From: Treponema sp. | Lineage (GTDB): Bacteria > Spirochaetota > Spirochaetia > Treponematales > Treponemataceae | Length of the DNA stretch: 7,584 nucleotides | Assembly: GCA_017453705.1 (NCBI GenBank) | Contig: JAFTEK010000186.1 | Location: 1-7,584, forward strand | Reading direction: 5' to 3' | In this document: in pieces, positions 1 to 7,584 of the stretch | How positions within the stretch are numbered: the stretch's first letter is position 1 | How the letters are laid out: every line of letters starts with the position of its first letter | Translations under genes and position numbers: made by a program | Notes under the pieces: model-generated | What the model was told of the DNA's origin: nothing | Database searches by the model: none | What the model saw: the letters and a program-made list of their open reading frames with translations, nothing else

Positions 1-433
1 CACTATAACCACCGCTTTCTGCAATCTTCTCGATTGTAGCATAAAGACTCTCGTAAAATTCATCGTTGTTCTGGAGGGAAGCTTTCATTGACTCAAGCTC
101 CGCATTCCTTGCGCTCGTATATTCCCTTATATATTCCGTCTTCTGGGAAATCTCAGCGGCAATGCGAGCCGCCCCTGCAGTATCACCATTGCGCTCACAC
201 TCAAGCCTCTGGTCATGCAAAAGCTCAAGCTCCTTGGTCAAGTTATCTATCTCGCTTTGGTAATCCGCAAGCCTATTCTCATAGTTACGGACAGCAGATG
301 AATTCAAGAAATAAGCCTGATAGACCCTGGCTGTGTCTATCACGGCAAAGCGGGTTATCTGCTGGGAAAAAACATTCTGCGATACAAACAACAGGCAGCA
401 GGCAAGCAGCCCTTTAAAGGTCTTTCTGAGCAT
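1..433 (-). CDS. skp: Skp/OmpH-family periplasmic chaperone, 3' end cut by window edge
   Basis: Seen: the reading frame opens at the ATG at 433-431 and runs without a stop to the window edge, giving 144 residues. Residues 1-23 form a type I signal peptide (basic MLRK, then a hydrophobic stretch ending VFS before QQ). A short beta segment follows, with the family-typical FAVIDTARVY at about 29-38. Two long, charged, heptad-like helices come next (about 46-80 and 85-138) around an NGD turn. The last visible residues, IAESGGYS, match the start of the closing GY-type strand, so perhaps 20-35 residues are missing. Known of the family: trimeric holdase that binds unfolded outer-membrane proteins with helical tentacles and delivers them to the BAM machine. 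Context: it starts 12 bases after the bamA stop with an AGGAG ribosome site, as expected for a co-transcribed assembly factor. One cysteine (C79) lies in the mature part. The family call is firm; the function is inferred from family and position. Confidence 0.92.
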   Translation of the reverse strand, partial: MLRKTFKGLLACCLLFVSQNVFSQQITRFAVIDTARVYQAYFLNSSAVRNYENRLADYQSEIDNLTKELELLHDQRLECERNGDTAGAARIAAEISQKTEYIREYTSARNAELESMKASLQNNDEFYESLYATIEKIAESGGYS

Positions 434-442
434 AATATATAA

Positions 443-447
443 CTCCT
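443..447 (-). promoter_or_regulatory. Shine-Dalgarno of skp, overlapping the bamA stop codon
   Basis: On the minus strand AGGAG lies 9 bases before the skp ATG. Its first two bases are the last two bases of the bamA TAG stop (448-446). Ribosomes finishing bamA therefore sit on the skp initiation site, which favours coupled translation. This supports 433 as the skp start. Confidence 0.8.
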
Positions 448-2905
448 ATTTGTTCGGTGATGCGAATGAAAGGACGAAATGCCAGCCCGATAAGAAATTA
501 TCCGCTGTATTACCATTGGCCTTTCGCCATGTAAGACCGTCATTCACCGTGAAATTATTTGCTAGGTAAACACGGAGCGGCAACTGCTGCATCAGCAGGC
601 GCAGTCCCGGACCAAAACTAAAGAACCAGTTGCTGGCGTTACTTATATCAAGATTTCCACTGGAAAGGTCTTTGACCATTGAGGCATCAAAGAACAAATC
701 GATGGAGAGGGCGTTCTTAAAGACAGGGTAACGGAGTTCCAAGGAGTTATTCCACAAGAGATCTCCATTGCCCCACTCTTGGTCAGATATCTCCCATCCA
801 CGGCCAAAAACCATTCCATCCAGAGAAAGCTTGTTGATGGCAGATATGGTGGTTGAAAACATAGGTCTTTGATAAGTCACCTGGCTTATACCCGCAAGGA
901 TAAGCTGAAGTGACATAGTTTCAGAAAGGGGCTTATTTACAAGCTGGAAATAAGCCTCTCCTGTAGATGTAGAGCGAAGGATGAATTCCGTCTCTCCAAA
1001 ATCCTCAGATATGACTCCCTTTGGCATAAGTCCTATCCAAGTCACCCGCTCACTTGCAAACCATCCTTTGCTTGGGTTGAAGAAAAAATCACGGGCATCG
1101 AGTGAGACCTGTCCAAACAAAGAGTTCCTAGGATTCCACTTGTTGTGGTAATTTTCCATGGAATAAAACGTCGGAATATATGAGTCTCCGTCATAAATAT
1201 TCGTCATCATGGCCAATGAGCCGCCACCAGCTAAAGTAAAGTCTCCCCAGCGTCTCTGCCAACGCCTGGCAATGGAGTCTGAGAGTGAAATCTTGTGCTG
1301 GACGAAGTCAAAGTAGTTGCTTAAATTATCTATAGATCCATCGGGCAGGAATACGTTCCTGGCTGAATAAAGCTTGGATCTGTTATAACTCAAAGACAGA
1401 GTGTTGCTAATAGGTTTTCCAAACAAATATGGAAGCCCATAGCTTGCTGAAACAGACTGGGTGTTTGTCGCAAGGGATGTTGAAAGGCTCAGAGTCTTTC
1501 CCTCGCCAAAAAGATTTGAGTCTGAAAGACCAAAATTCAATGATATGGGGAATTCATCCGTAGTAGATGAACCACTGAAATTCAATCCAAACTGAAGGGA
1601 TCGAGTGCTCTGTTCCGCGACCTTGATTGTCAAGTCAACAAGATTTTCCTCAGAACCAGGAGTAACCTCCGGGACTATGCTGGAAAAATACTGGAGATTA
1701 TACAGGCTGCGAAGCCCTGTTGTCACCTTTTCGTTGGAAAAAACATCCCCTTCCTCCATTGGAAGCTCCCGCATTATGACTTCGTTCTTAGTACGGGTGT
1801 TTCCAACGATGTTTATTGACTCTATGTGGCTTCTCTCACCTTCAAGTATATAGAGGGAGTAGCTTACAGTCTTTGCATCGGAATCTCGATCCATCTGAGG
1901 CTGATATTGGTTGGTCCAGTATCCTGAGTTCGTGTACTTGCTCTGGATCTCAGACATTCCCTCCTGGAACTTGGTTATGTTGAAAACATCCCCAGCTTTC
2001 AGCCTGACCAATGACAAAAGCTCTTCTGTTTTGAATATCTCATTGCCCTGTATTGTAAGGCCTGCGAAAGTATACTGAGACCCTTCCTCTATATTAAAAG
2101 TAAGGGTTATCTCCTGCCTGTTCTTCTTTTCATTGAACTCGGACTTCTGCTCAACGTTAATAATGTTAACATCTATGTAGCCGTTCTCAGCGTAATACTG
2201 CATTATAGCTTTCTTGTCCTGCTCAATGGAAGCCTCGCTGAAGCCGTTACGGTCTAATAAAGTTGCTTTTTTGGAGGTAAGCTTTCCACGTAGGGTTCTG
2301 GCGGAAACCATGCGATTACCTGTAAAAAATATATCCTTGACTACAACCTGGCTGCCTTCCTTGATATTGAAGGTAACGATAATCCCATCGCTTCCCTTTT
2401 CAGTCGATGCAGAGACTTCAATTTCACTGTAGCCCTTGGAATAGTATAAATTTCGTATTGCAGTCACATCAGATTCCAGCTTGGACTCATCAAACACACC
2501 TTTGTCCTTGGTGGAAACCTGCTCTTTCAATGTATCATTTTTTATTTTGAACGATCCCAAAAAACGAACTTTTTGTACGATAGGCTTTTCTACGACTTCA
2601 ACAATAATCCTGACAGCCTGATTGTTCTTGTCCACAGGAACTGCCGAGGGCTCAATGTCCTCAAAGAAATCCATTGCAAACAGCCTGTTCATCAAATCAG
2701 CAAAAAGCTCATCGCTGAACTCCTCACCAATGAAAGGCTCTGTAACGCCACGCAAATCACTTTCGCTAATATTATGAAGACCCTTGAATTTTATATCACG
2801 GATAGGCTTGCCATAGTACCAGTCGTCTGACTCTTGGGCTGACAACAGCGTGAATCCTGCAACAAAAAAGAAAAGGAAAACAGAAAGAAGCCTCTTTATA
2901 TGCAT
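446..2905 (-). CDS. bamA: BamA, outer-membrane protein assembly factor (Omp85 family)
   Basis: Core of the BAM machine, which inserts beta-barrel proteins into the outer membrane. From the chosen start it has 819 residues. Residues 1-23 form a signal peptide (MHIKRLL, then FLFFFVAGF, ending LLSA before QE). Five POTRA domains follow at about 30-108, 109-185, 187-276, 277-357 and 359-432. POTRA5 carries the hallmark GNTRTKNEVIMREL. The barrel fills about 433-819 and includes the Omp85 signature DARDFFFNPSKGW at 604-616 and the loop-6 RGW at 702-704. I see no cysteines. Start choice: the ATG at 2905 has GAGGA five bases upstream and opens directly into the signal peptide. An in-frame ATG at 2938 would add 11 residues, overlap the tamB end by 19 bases and lacks a ribosome site; one at 2917 has only a distant GGAG. 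The gene lies 14 bases after tamB and 12 before skp. The family call is essentially certain, the start is likely. Confidence 0.97.
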   Translation of the reverse strand: MHIKRLLSVFLFFFVAGFTLLSAQESDDWYYGKPIRDIKFKGLHNISESDLRGVTEPFIGEEFSDELFADLMNRLFAMDFFEDIEPSAVPVDKNNQAVRIIVEVVEKPIVQKVRFLGSFKIKNDTLKEQVSTKDKGVFDESKLESDVTAIRNLYYSKGYSEIEVSASTEKGSDGIIVTFNIKEGSQVVVKDIFFTGNRMVSARTLRGKLTSKKATLLDRNGFSEASIEQDKKAIMQYYAENGYIDVNIINVEQKSEFNEKKNRQEITLTFNIEEGSQYTFAGLTIQGNEIFKTEELLSLVRLKAGDVFNITKFQEGMSEIQSKYTNSGYWTNQYQPQMDRDSDAKTVSYSLYILEGERSHIESINIVGNTRTKNEVIMRELPMEEGDVFSNEKVTTGLRSLYNLQYFSSIVPEVTPGSEENLVDLTIKVAEQSTRSLQFGLNFSGSSTTDEFPISLNFGLSDSNLFGEGKTLSLSTSLATNTQSVSASYGLPYLFGKPISNTLSLSYNRSKLYSARNVFLPDGSIDNLSNYFDFVQHKISLSDSIARRWQRRWGDFTLAGGGSLAMMTNIYDGDSYIPTFYSMENYHNKWNPRNSLFGQVSLDARDFFFNPSKGWFASERVTWIGLMPKGVISEDFGETEFILRSTSTGEAYFQLVNKPLSETMSLQLILAGISQVTYQRPMFSTTISAINKLSLDGMVFGRGWEISDQEWGNGDLLWNNSLELRYPVFKNALSIDLFFDASMVKDLSSGNLDISNASNWFFSFGPGLRLLMQQLPLRVYLANNFTVNDGLTWRKANGNTADNFLSGWHFVLSFASPNK

Positions 2906-2910
2906 AAAAG

Positions 2911-2915
2911 TCCTC
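2911..2915 (-). promoter_or_regulatory. Shine-Dalgarno of bamA, fixing its start at 2905
   Basis: GAGGA on the minus strand, five bases before the ATG at 2905-2903 and a few bases after the tamB stop TGA (2922-2920). It is the only well-spaced ribosome site among the three in-frame ATGs (2938, 2917, 2905), and so selects the shortest form, which also gives the cleanest signal peptide. Confidence 0.75.
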
Positions 2916-2919
2916 ATAT

Positions 2920-5900
2920 TCAGAACGTAAATCTCCATGAAAGGGTTATAGAATTTCCCGCCACTATGTCCGGCACGTTCCCATAACGCAAAGGCTCAAG
3001 GTCAGGCGCAAAATTCCACCGTATATTGGCAAAAGGAGCCTGAAACTCTATGCCAAGCTCAGGGCGGAATACAATTCCACTCCCCAGCACTCCAGCTCCA
3101 GTCATCTGGGAATACTCGTCATACGTAAACTGCAACAAGGCATCAGCGTAAATCGAGTCACCAAAGTACTTTCCCATATAAACACTCGCATTATCCAAAA
3201 AGTTACCCAACGGATTGCTGTAAGTGTTAAAAGCTCCGTTATATGTCCCCCTGGACACAGAACGACCATAACTCAAGGTGTTCTGCAGGATGTTCATACG
3301 CACTGAAAATATATCAAAATTCAGCAAGTCACGCAATGCGTTTTCCATCTTTTTAAAGACCGAGAACTGTATTCCATAGTCAAGGCCGGAAAGAAGGAAG
3401 CTGCCCGCATTGTCAGAGTCCGCAGCCACAACCTGCCCCAGCATGGCCATAATCTGAGCTTCCGAGCGGGCAGGATTAGAGTAAACATGGGGGGAAAAGG
3501 CCTGGAAGCTCTGTTTTATGGCCTCCAAAACCAAAGTGACGACAATGCCATCGCTATCCCGCTCCTTGGTCTCTGCCCTGGCCGTTATAAGGGGATTAAA
3601 GGACTTTTCGCTCTCATTAAGGGTCACTTGCCCTTCCCTAAGGTAAAAATTACGGCTCAAATAGGTCAGATGCCCGCCTTTCAGACCGACATCGCTCTTC
3701 ATGCTCCATGAGGACTGGGAAGTGTCCAGCGCAAACTCAAACTTTGTCCCTGGATTGACGACTGCTTGGATAAGAGGGGGGACCAAAAGGTCAACCTTGC
3801 GCCCGACGGTGGCATTGACGTTAATAATAACATCATTCTTCCTTGTAAGGGACTCCCACAGGCTGGGTTTGCCATCATCGACCTTAGCCTCCCTGACCGT
3901 TCCGCCTGACAAAGACACAAGGGTGCCTATGGGCCTGATGTTGGTCAGCATGGTGACTATACTGACCTCACCGTTATCAATCGTGCCATTTATGTCGGTT
4001 TTAAGCACTGCATCCTCGAAGTGCATGGCGGCATCCAGAGCAACCTGTCCTTTCACGTCAGCCCTGGGAATAGCCATCTTCACAGGAAGCCTGTCATTCT
4101 CCACTGTCTTTACGGCAACATCGACAGCGCGGATTCCCCACCTTTCCTTACGCAGCAGGGCAGAAAGATCCATTCTGCAAGTACCAGCAAGAATCCGGCT
4201 TTCTGGAATCTGTATACGCTGTCCGAACATGGTTATGAGTATATTTTTGGAAATAAGGTGTTCTTCAGTGACAGCAGGAACTCCAACATCCACATTTCTG
4301 AGCAAAAGGGTTCCATCCAGGCTGGGATCGCTTGTCATCCCCTTTATAGAAAGATATCCAGATGCAAGCCCCCCGTAAAGGCCAAAGGATTTGGTGCTGA
4401 ACATATCATGAAACTTGGAAAAGTCACCCTTTATATCCTTTATTGCCAAATCTATATTGGATTTTTTTATAGTTCCCTCTGCATGCCCATGCAGGGGCTT
4501 ACTCTCATTGACCTTTATGCTAAGAGCTCCTGTCTCCGTGAGAAAACTGCCTGTGACCCCCAGGTTCCTGTCAGTGGCAAAGTATATATCTCGCCCTTCG
4601 CGGCTTACGTATCCCTTGAGAGGAACTGTTCCGTTCATAATGCCCTCGCAGGCTATAGAAGAATCCACATCCACAACGAACTTAACCGGAACGAATTTCT
4701 CCAGGATACTATGCCTCTCCTGGTTTTCGTCCCCATTCCTGACGGAAAGCTTCAGGGGCATCATTATGTAATGGTCGCCCAGTACACGCATGGAATACTC
4801 CCCGGAAGCCTCACCATTAAAGCTGGTAAGATCCAGATCAGCGGTAAAGCCCGACAGCTTCATTCCACCCCATACGATGTCCAGGGCAGGAATATACAGG
4901 TCGCCTTCCAATAGCTCGGCAGTCCCGTTGACTATAACAGGCTTAGTTCCTAACTGAAGCGAGAAATTCTCAAGCTTGACGGAGACATAGGGATTTTCAA
5001 CCGTCCCGCTGGCAACTATGGAACCGTTGAAGGTGTCGTCAGCATACTGATTTGGTATGAATCGCATGAGGGGAAAGCCCCTTATATCACTCAGAATCGA
5101 AAAATAGCAGTCGTGCAGCAGATTGTCCTTTGTGAGGGGGGCATGAAGTGGATTTGTGAAGTCTCCTGCAAGGGTTATCGTCTCCTTGGTCAGCTCACTG
5201 GACATTCCTACCGAGACAGTGGCGGAATCAAGTATCCCGTCATTTATGTTCCACAGGATATAACCTGACCCCCCGTTGGAGGAGTTTATGTCTGAATATG
5301 ATATCGAGTCGATTATAAAGCCCATCGGGTCAAGTTTACCGGCAAGGGAAAGCTTGGGTGACCTGTCCAACTTGCCCTTTTCCTGTGCCAGCTGAAGGGT
5401 CTTTATGTTAACCATGAAATCCTGCAAATTCTTGACGTTGAAATCCCCGTCAAGGGATATGGAGAATTCATAGTTCTTGAATGAAAATGGAAATGAGAGA
5501 ATCTTTGCGTTACCAGAAGCTCCGTTCTCAAGGTTTGCAATTATGTCTATGCCATAGGAGCCTGACAGGTTAAACCATCGTCCTTTGGCAAAAGATCCTG
5601 TAAAGTCATAAAGGATTCCATTCAAATCCATAGAAGTGTTAAAGTTAACTTCCTTATCCTCCAAGGACATAAGGGCATCAGCCTCTGCCTTAAGGTGTAC
5701 AGGCCCCCAGTCCAAGGACAGCTTCCTTACATCCAGCTTACCCATATCCCCATATAAAGAGCTTGTGAACTCCCGGCCAGGAACAAGGGTGTCCTTAACA
5801 GAGAAGGAATTGATGTCATAGTTTATGTCCTTGAAGTCAGTAGAAAATGAGAGCGAGCCGTCTATGGCCAATGAGGAAAGGCGTTTTATATGACGTTTAA

Positions 5901-7578
5901 TCTTTCCAGCCTTAGTTGAATCAAGGAAAAAAACTACGGTGTTTGCAACAGAATCAGCGAACAAGGAGTTCATTGTAATACCGGCAGAAAGCTTCTTCCC
6001 TCCAGCCCAATAGAAAGTCCCATTTCCAGACAGGGATGAAGGGTCCGCCCCTGATGGGGATGAACTGGATATGGAGAAAGAGAAAGGCACGAGGCCATTG
6101 TCAACCCTGGCAACAGCATTTATGGATGAAAAAGATGACTCCCCAAGATTAAGGCTGGGAATGAGCGCATGGACAGTACGCCCATCCGCCCTGACAAAGG
6201 CAGAAAACGCAAGGGAATTGCCGTTTGGAAGAACATAAGAGTCCACCACAAGGGAGCAATCCGGTATTTTTTCTTTCAAATCAAGCTTTCCAGATAAACG
6301 GGCTTTTAAAGCCTTTCCTGATACGGACAGCCTATCCACGGTCAACAGGCTCTCTGTTCCAGAAGCCTTGAAAGAAACTTTTTCCTCAGACTTTAACAGC
6401 TCTGCGGGCAAGTCAAACCCGCCTTCCCCAGCCCAGGAGAAAGCACGGTTCTTTATGTCTACAAATGCATTTGCCTTAAGAGTCAAAGGAGTTCCTGCAA
6501 GCTCCTTGATCTTTTTAGTCTTTAGGGGGAACTTAACAAGCGAGAGGACGCTCATACCATTAAGCTCCAGCTCTGCCCTGGCCTTTTGCTCAGCAATGTC
6601 ATATTCAGCCGATATGCTATAGGGCAACAGCCTTTGGGTAGACCGGGCCACTATGGAAAAGTCTGCATAACGAACCAGAAGCTGAGTCTTTTGTACGGTG
6701 AAGTCAGCGGAAGAGTGAGGATTAAGGGTCAATATGGCTGAAGAACCCGAAAACCCAGGAACTATGTTGCCGTTGGCACTGAACCTAGCGGCCGCCGTGG
6801 AGCCGCTGGCCATACGAAACAAAATGGAACCAGAGTCAGCAACAGCCCTGATATTCCTATCGCTCTTCTTGTTAAAAGAAAGCCTTCCAAGCTTTAAATC
6901 CAGCCTTTTCCCTGCTGTAAGATAGCTGACATCAAAATCCTTAATAGAAACTTTCGCAGGAAGCGACGCCAAGATAGAATTGACAAAGGCCTTTTGCTCC
7001 TTACTGAGTATCTCCCCCTTGTCAACACCATCCACTTGAAGTGATATACCAGAGTCTTGGACGAGCAAAGCCCCATCCTCTTCTTTCACATCTTCTGCCG
7101 CAACATCGGGAATATCCCCGGCCGACTCTCCCTGCACACGCTCCTTCGCCTTGCGTTTTCGCTCCCTGCTTTCCGCAATGCTATTTCTTACAGCATCCAG
7201 CTTCTCTTTGCTGAGCTTTCCACGTATCTCTGAGACAGACAAAACTGAAAAAGCATGGTCAAAATCCCGCGCCAGTAATTTCAACAAGCTATACCGAAAC
7301 ACAGCCTTCTTAACAGAGAGAATGACCTCCCCCGACTGCACATCATAAACCCTTATGTTACGTATAGTTATTCCAGTCAAAATCGATGGGGAAATAGAAT
7401 CGTAAGACAGCCCTAGTCCGGTGCTTTCCGAAAACTCGGAGAGAAAATAGCCTGCGGCCTGCCTCATCCTGCCATCTATCTCCCTGTATGCAGGCCTAAG
7501 GAAATAAAGGCTGGCAAAAAGAATCAAGAGAAAGGCGAAAAGAGCTACTAGTGTTTTTATAAACCTTGACTTTTTCAT
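2920..7578 (-). CDS. tamB: TamB-family inner-membrane-anchored periplasm-spanning protein (DUF490/TamB C-terminal domain)
   Basis: 1552 residues, longer than E. coli TamB (about 1260). Seen: basic MKKSR followed by one hydrophobic segment at about 9-28, an uncleaved signal anchor; a charged, probably helical and disordered stretch at about 122-172; then over 1000 residues of alternating polar/hydrophobic beta-strand sequence rich in Ser, Gly and Asp, as in the TamB/AsmA-like beta groove. The C-terminal family domain is clear at about 1258-1385: VDLLVPP, then LKGGHLTYLSRNFYLREGQV, FNPLITARAET and a SEAQIMAMLGQ helix. It ends in a beta-strand with terminal Phe (SWRFTF). Known: TamB partners the Omp85 protein TamA and helps outer-membrane protein and phospholipid delivery; in Borrelia, TamB binds BamA. 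Here bamA follows by 14 bases, so a BamA partnership is inferred. Start: ATG at 7578 opens the anchor, but the frame stays open to the window edge, so an upstream start is not excluded. Confidence 0.95.
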   Translation of the reverse strand: MKKSRFIKTLVALFAFLLILFASLYFLRPAYREIDGRMRQAAGYFLSEFSESTGLGLSYDSISPSILTGITIRNIRVYDVQSGEVILSVKKAVFRYSLLKLLARDFDHAFSVLSVSEIRGKLSKEKLDAVRNSIAESRERKRKAKERVQGESAGDIPDVAAEDVKEEDGALLVQDSGISLQVDGVDKGEILSKEQKAFVNSILASLPAKVSIKDFDVSYLTAGKRLDLKLGRLSFNKKSDRNIRAVADSGSILFRMASGSTAAARFSANGNIVPGFSGSSAILTLNPHSSADFTVQKTQLLVRYADFSIVARSTQRLLPYSISAEYDIAEQKARAELELNGMSVLSLVKFPLKTKKIKELAGTPLTLKANAFVDIKNRAFSWAGEGGFDLPAELLKSEEKVSFKASGTESLLTVDRLSVSGKALKARLSGKLDLKEKIPDCSLVVDSYVLPNGNSLAFSAFVRADGRTVHALIPSLNLGESSFSSINAVARVDNGLVPFSFSISSSSPSGADPSSLSGNGTFYWAGGKKLSAGITMNSLFADSVANTVVFFLDSTKAGKIKRHIKRLSSLAIDGSLSFSTDFKDINYDINSFSVKDTLVPGREFTSSLYGDMGKLDVRKLSLDWGPVHLKAEADALMSLEDKEVNFNTSMDLNGILYDFTGSFAKGRWFNLSGSYGIDIIANLENGASGNAKILSFPFSFKNYEFSISLDGDFNVKNLQDFMVNIKTLQLAQEKGKLDRSPKLSLAGKLDPMGFIIDSISYSDINSSNGGSGYILWNINDGILDSATVSVGMSSELTKETITLAGDFTNPLHAPLTKDNLLHDCYFSILSDIRGFPLMRFIPNQYADDTFNGSIVASGTVENPYVSVKLENFSLQLGTKPVIVNGTAELLEGDLYIPALDIVWGGMKLSGFTADLDLTSFNGEASGEYSMRVLGDHYIMMPLKLSVRNGDENQERHSILEKFVPVKFVVDVDSSIACEGIMNGTVPLKGYVSREGRDIYFATDRNLGVTGSFLTETGALSIKVNESKPLHGHAEGTIKKSNIDLAIKDIKGDFSKFHDMFSTKSFGLYGGLASGYLSIKGMTSDPSLDGTLLLRNVDVGVPAVTEEHLISKNILITMFGQRIQIPESRILAGTCRMDLSALLRKERWGIRAVDVAVKTVENDRLPVKMAIPRADVKGQVALDAAMHFEDAVLKTDINGTIDNGEVSIVTMLTNIRPIGTLVSLSGGTVREAKVDDGKPSLWESLTRKNDVIINVNATVGRKVDLLVPPLIQAVVNPGTKFEFALDTSQSSWSMKSDVGLKGGHLTYLSRNFYLREGQVTLNESEKSFNPLITARAETKERDSDGIVVTLVLEAIKQSFQAFSPHVYSNPARSEAQIMAMLGQVVAADSDNAGSFLLSGLDYGIQFSVFKKMENALRDLLNFDIFSVRMNILQNTLSYGRSVSRGTYNGAFNTYSNPLGNFLDNASVYMGKYFGDSIYADALLQFTYDEYSQMTGAGVLGSGIVFRPELGIEFQAPFANIRWNFAPDLEPLRYGNVPDIVAGNSITLSWRFTF

Positions 7579-7580
7579 TT

Positions 7581-7584
7581 CTCC
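7581..7584 (-). promoter_or_regulatory. Possible Shine-Dalgarno of tamB, cut by window edge
   Basis: GGAG on the minus strand, only two bases before the ATG at 7578-7576. The spacing is shorter than ideal and the upstream bases are outside the window, so a longer site may continue beyond the edge. It gives weak support to the chosen start. Confidence 0.35.

Noticed and set aside
398..400. Possible lipobox in Skp (LLAC, Cys12)
   Set aside because: The Cys sits only four residues after the last Lys, with hydrophobic sequence continuing beyond it, so the h-region would be too short. A normal type I site (VFS before QQ) follows, and Skp proteins are soluble.
66..417. Two overlapping plus-strand frames (66-263 and 88-417) in the region left of bamA
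   Set aside because: The minus strand here encodes the Skp signal peptide and coiled coil without interruption to the window edge, so these frames are shadows.
434..445. AT-rich bases between bamA and skp (TATATATT) as a possible -10 promoter element
   Set aside because: It lies between the ribosome site and the start codon of skp, where a -10 element could not give a leader containing that ribosome site. It is better explained as an AT-rich spacer.
3701..4378. Plus-strand open frame of 225 codons opposite tamB
   Set aside because: It partly overlaps the frame at 4021-4914 on the same strand and is very Ser/Thr/Arg-rich. It is an antisense shadow of the conserved TamB C-terminal half.
4462..4468. 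Run of seven A on the coding strand of tamB, in the frame of a -1 slippery heptamer (A AAA AAA); a shift would meet a stop within 13 codons and remove the C-terminal TamB domain
   Set aside because: Similar slippery-looking runs occur elsewhere by chance (T7 in tamB near 5926-5932 and A6 in bamA near 2538-2543). I saw no obvious stimulatory stem-loop or Shine-Dalgarno-like element upstream. Treated as incidental.
4021..4914. Plus-strand open frame of 297 codons opposite tamB
   Set aside because: It lies wholly inside the tamB reading frame, has no recognisable domain, and its composition (many His, Ser, Cys and Pro with no hydrophobic pattern) looks like an antisense shadow. A clear family protein occupies the other strand.

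Overview
The window holds three genes, all on the minus strand, packed almost end to end with no non-coding stretch over 20 bases. In transcription order (right to left) they are a TamB-family protein (7578 to 2920), the outer-membrane assembly factor BamA (2905 to 446) and a Skp/OmpH-type periplasmic chaperone (433 running off the left edge). The gaps are 14 and 12 bases, and each downstream gene has its own Shine-Dalgarno sequence in or touching the gap. This looks like one polycistronic operon with translational coupling. Neither the operon promoter nor its terminator lies in the window.

The organism is a diderm bacterium, most likely a spirochaete of the Treponema/Spirochaeta/Sphaerochaeta kind. 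The reasons are the order tamB-bamA-skp, which from general knowledge matches the Treponema pallidum (TP0325-TP0326-TP0327) and Borrelia (BB0794-BB0795-BB0796) loci, and the style of the BamA N-terminus, an acidic WYYGKPI-type segment leading into POTRA1. Base composition looks to be in the mid-40s percent GC by eye (not counted). The genus cannot be fixed from this window.

The three products form one envelope-biogenesis module. Skp holds unfolded outer-membrane proteins in the periplasm. BamA, with five POTRA domains and a 16-stranded-type barrel, folds them into the outer membrane. TamB is anchored in the inner membrane and spans the periplasm as a long beta-structured groove, which in other bacteria works with the Omp85 protein TamA and/or carries phospholipids outward. 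Here TamB is encoded directly upstream of BamA and no tamA is visible, which fits the spirochaete arrangement in which TamB partners BamA.

No mobile elements, RNA genes, CRISPR arrays or unknown gene families were found. The points worth a second look are details inside a known system: the BamA loop-6 motif and its short cysteine-free loop, a short tail after the BamA terminal beta-strand, a charged insert near the TamB N-terminus, and the start-site arrangement at the gene junctions.
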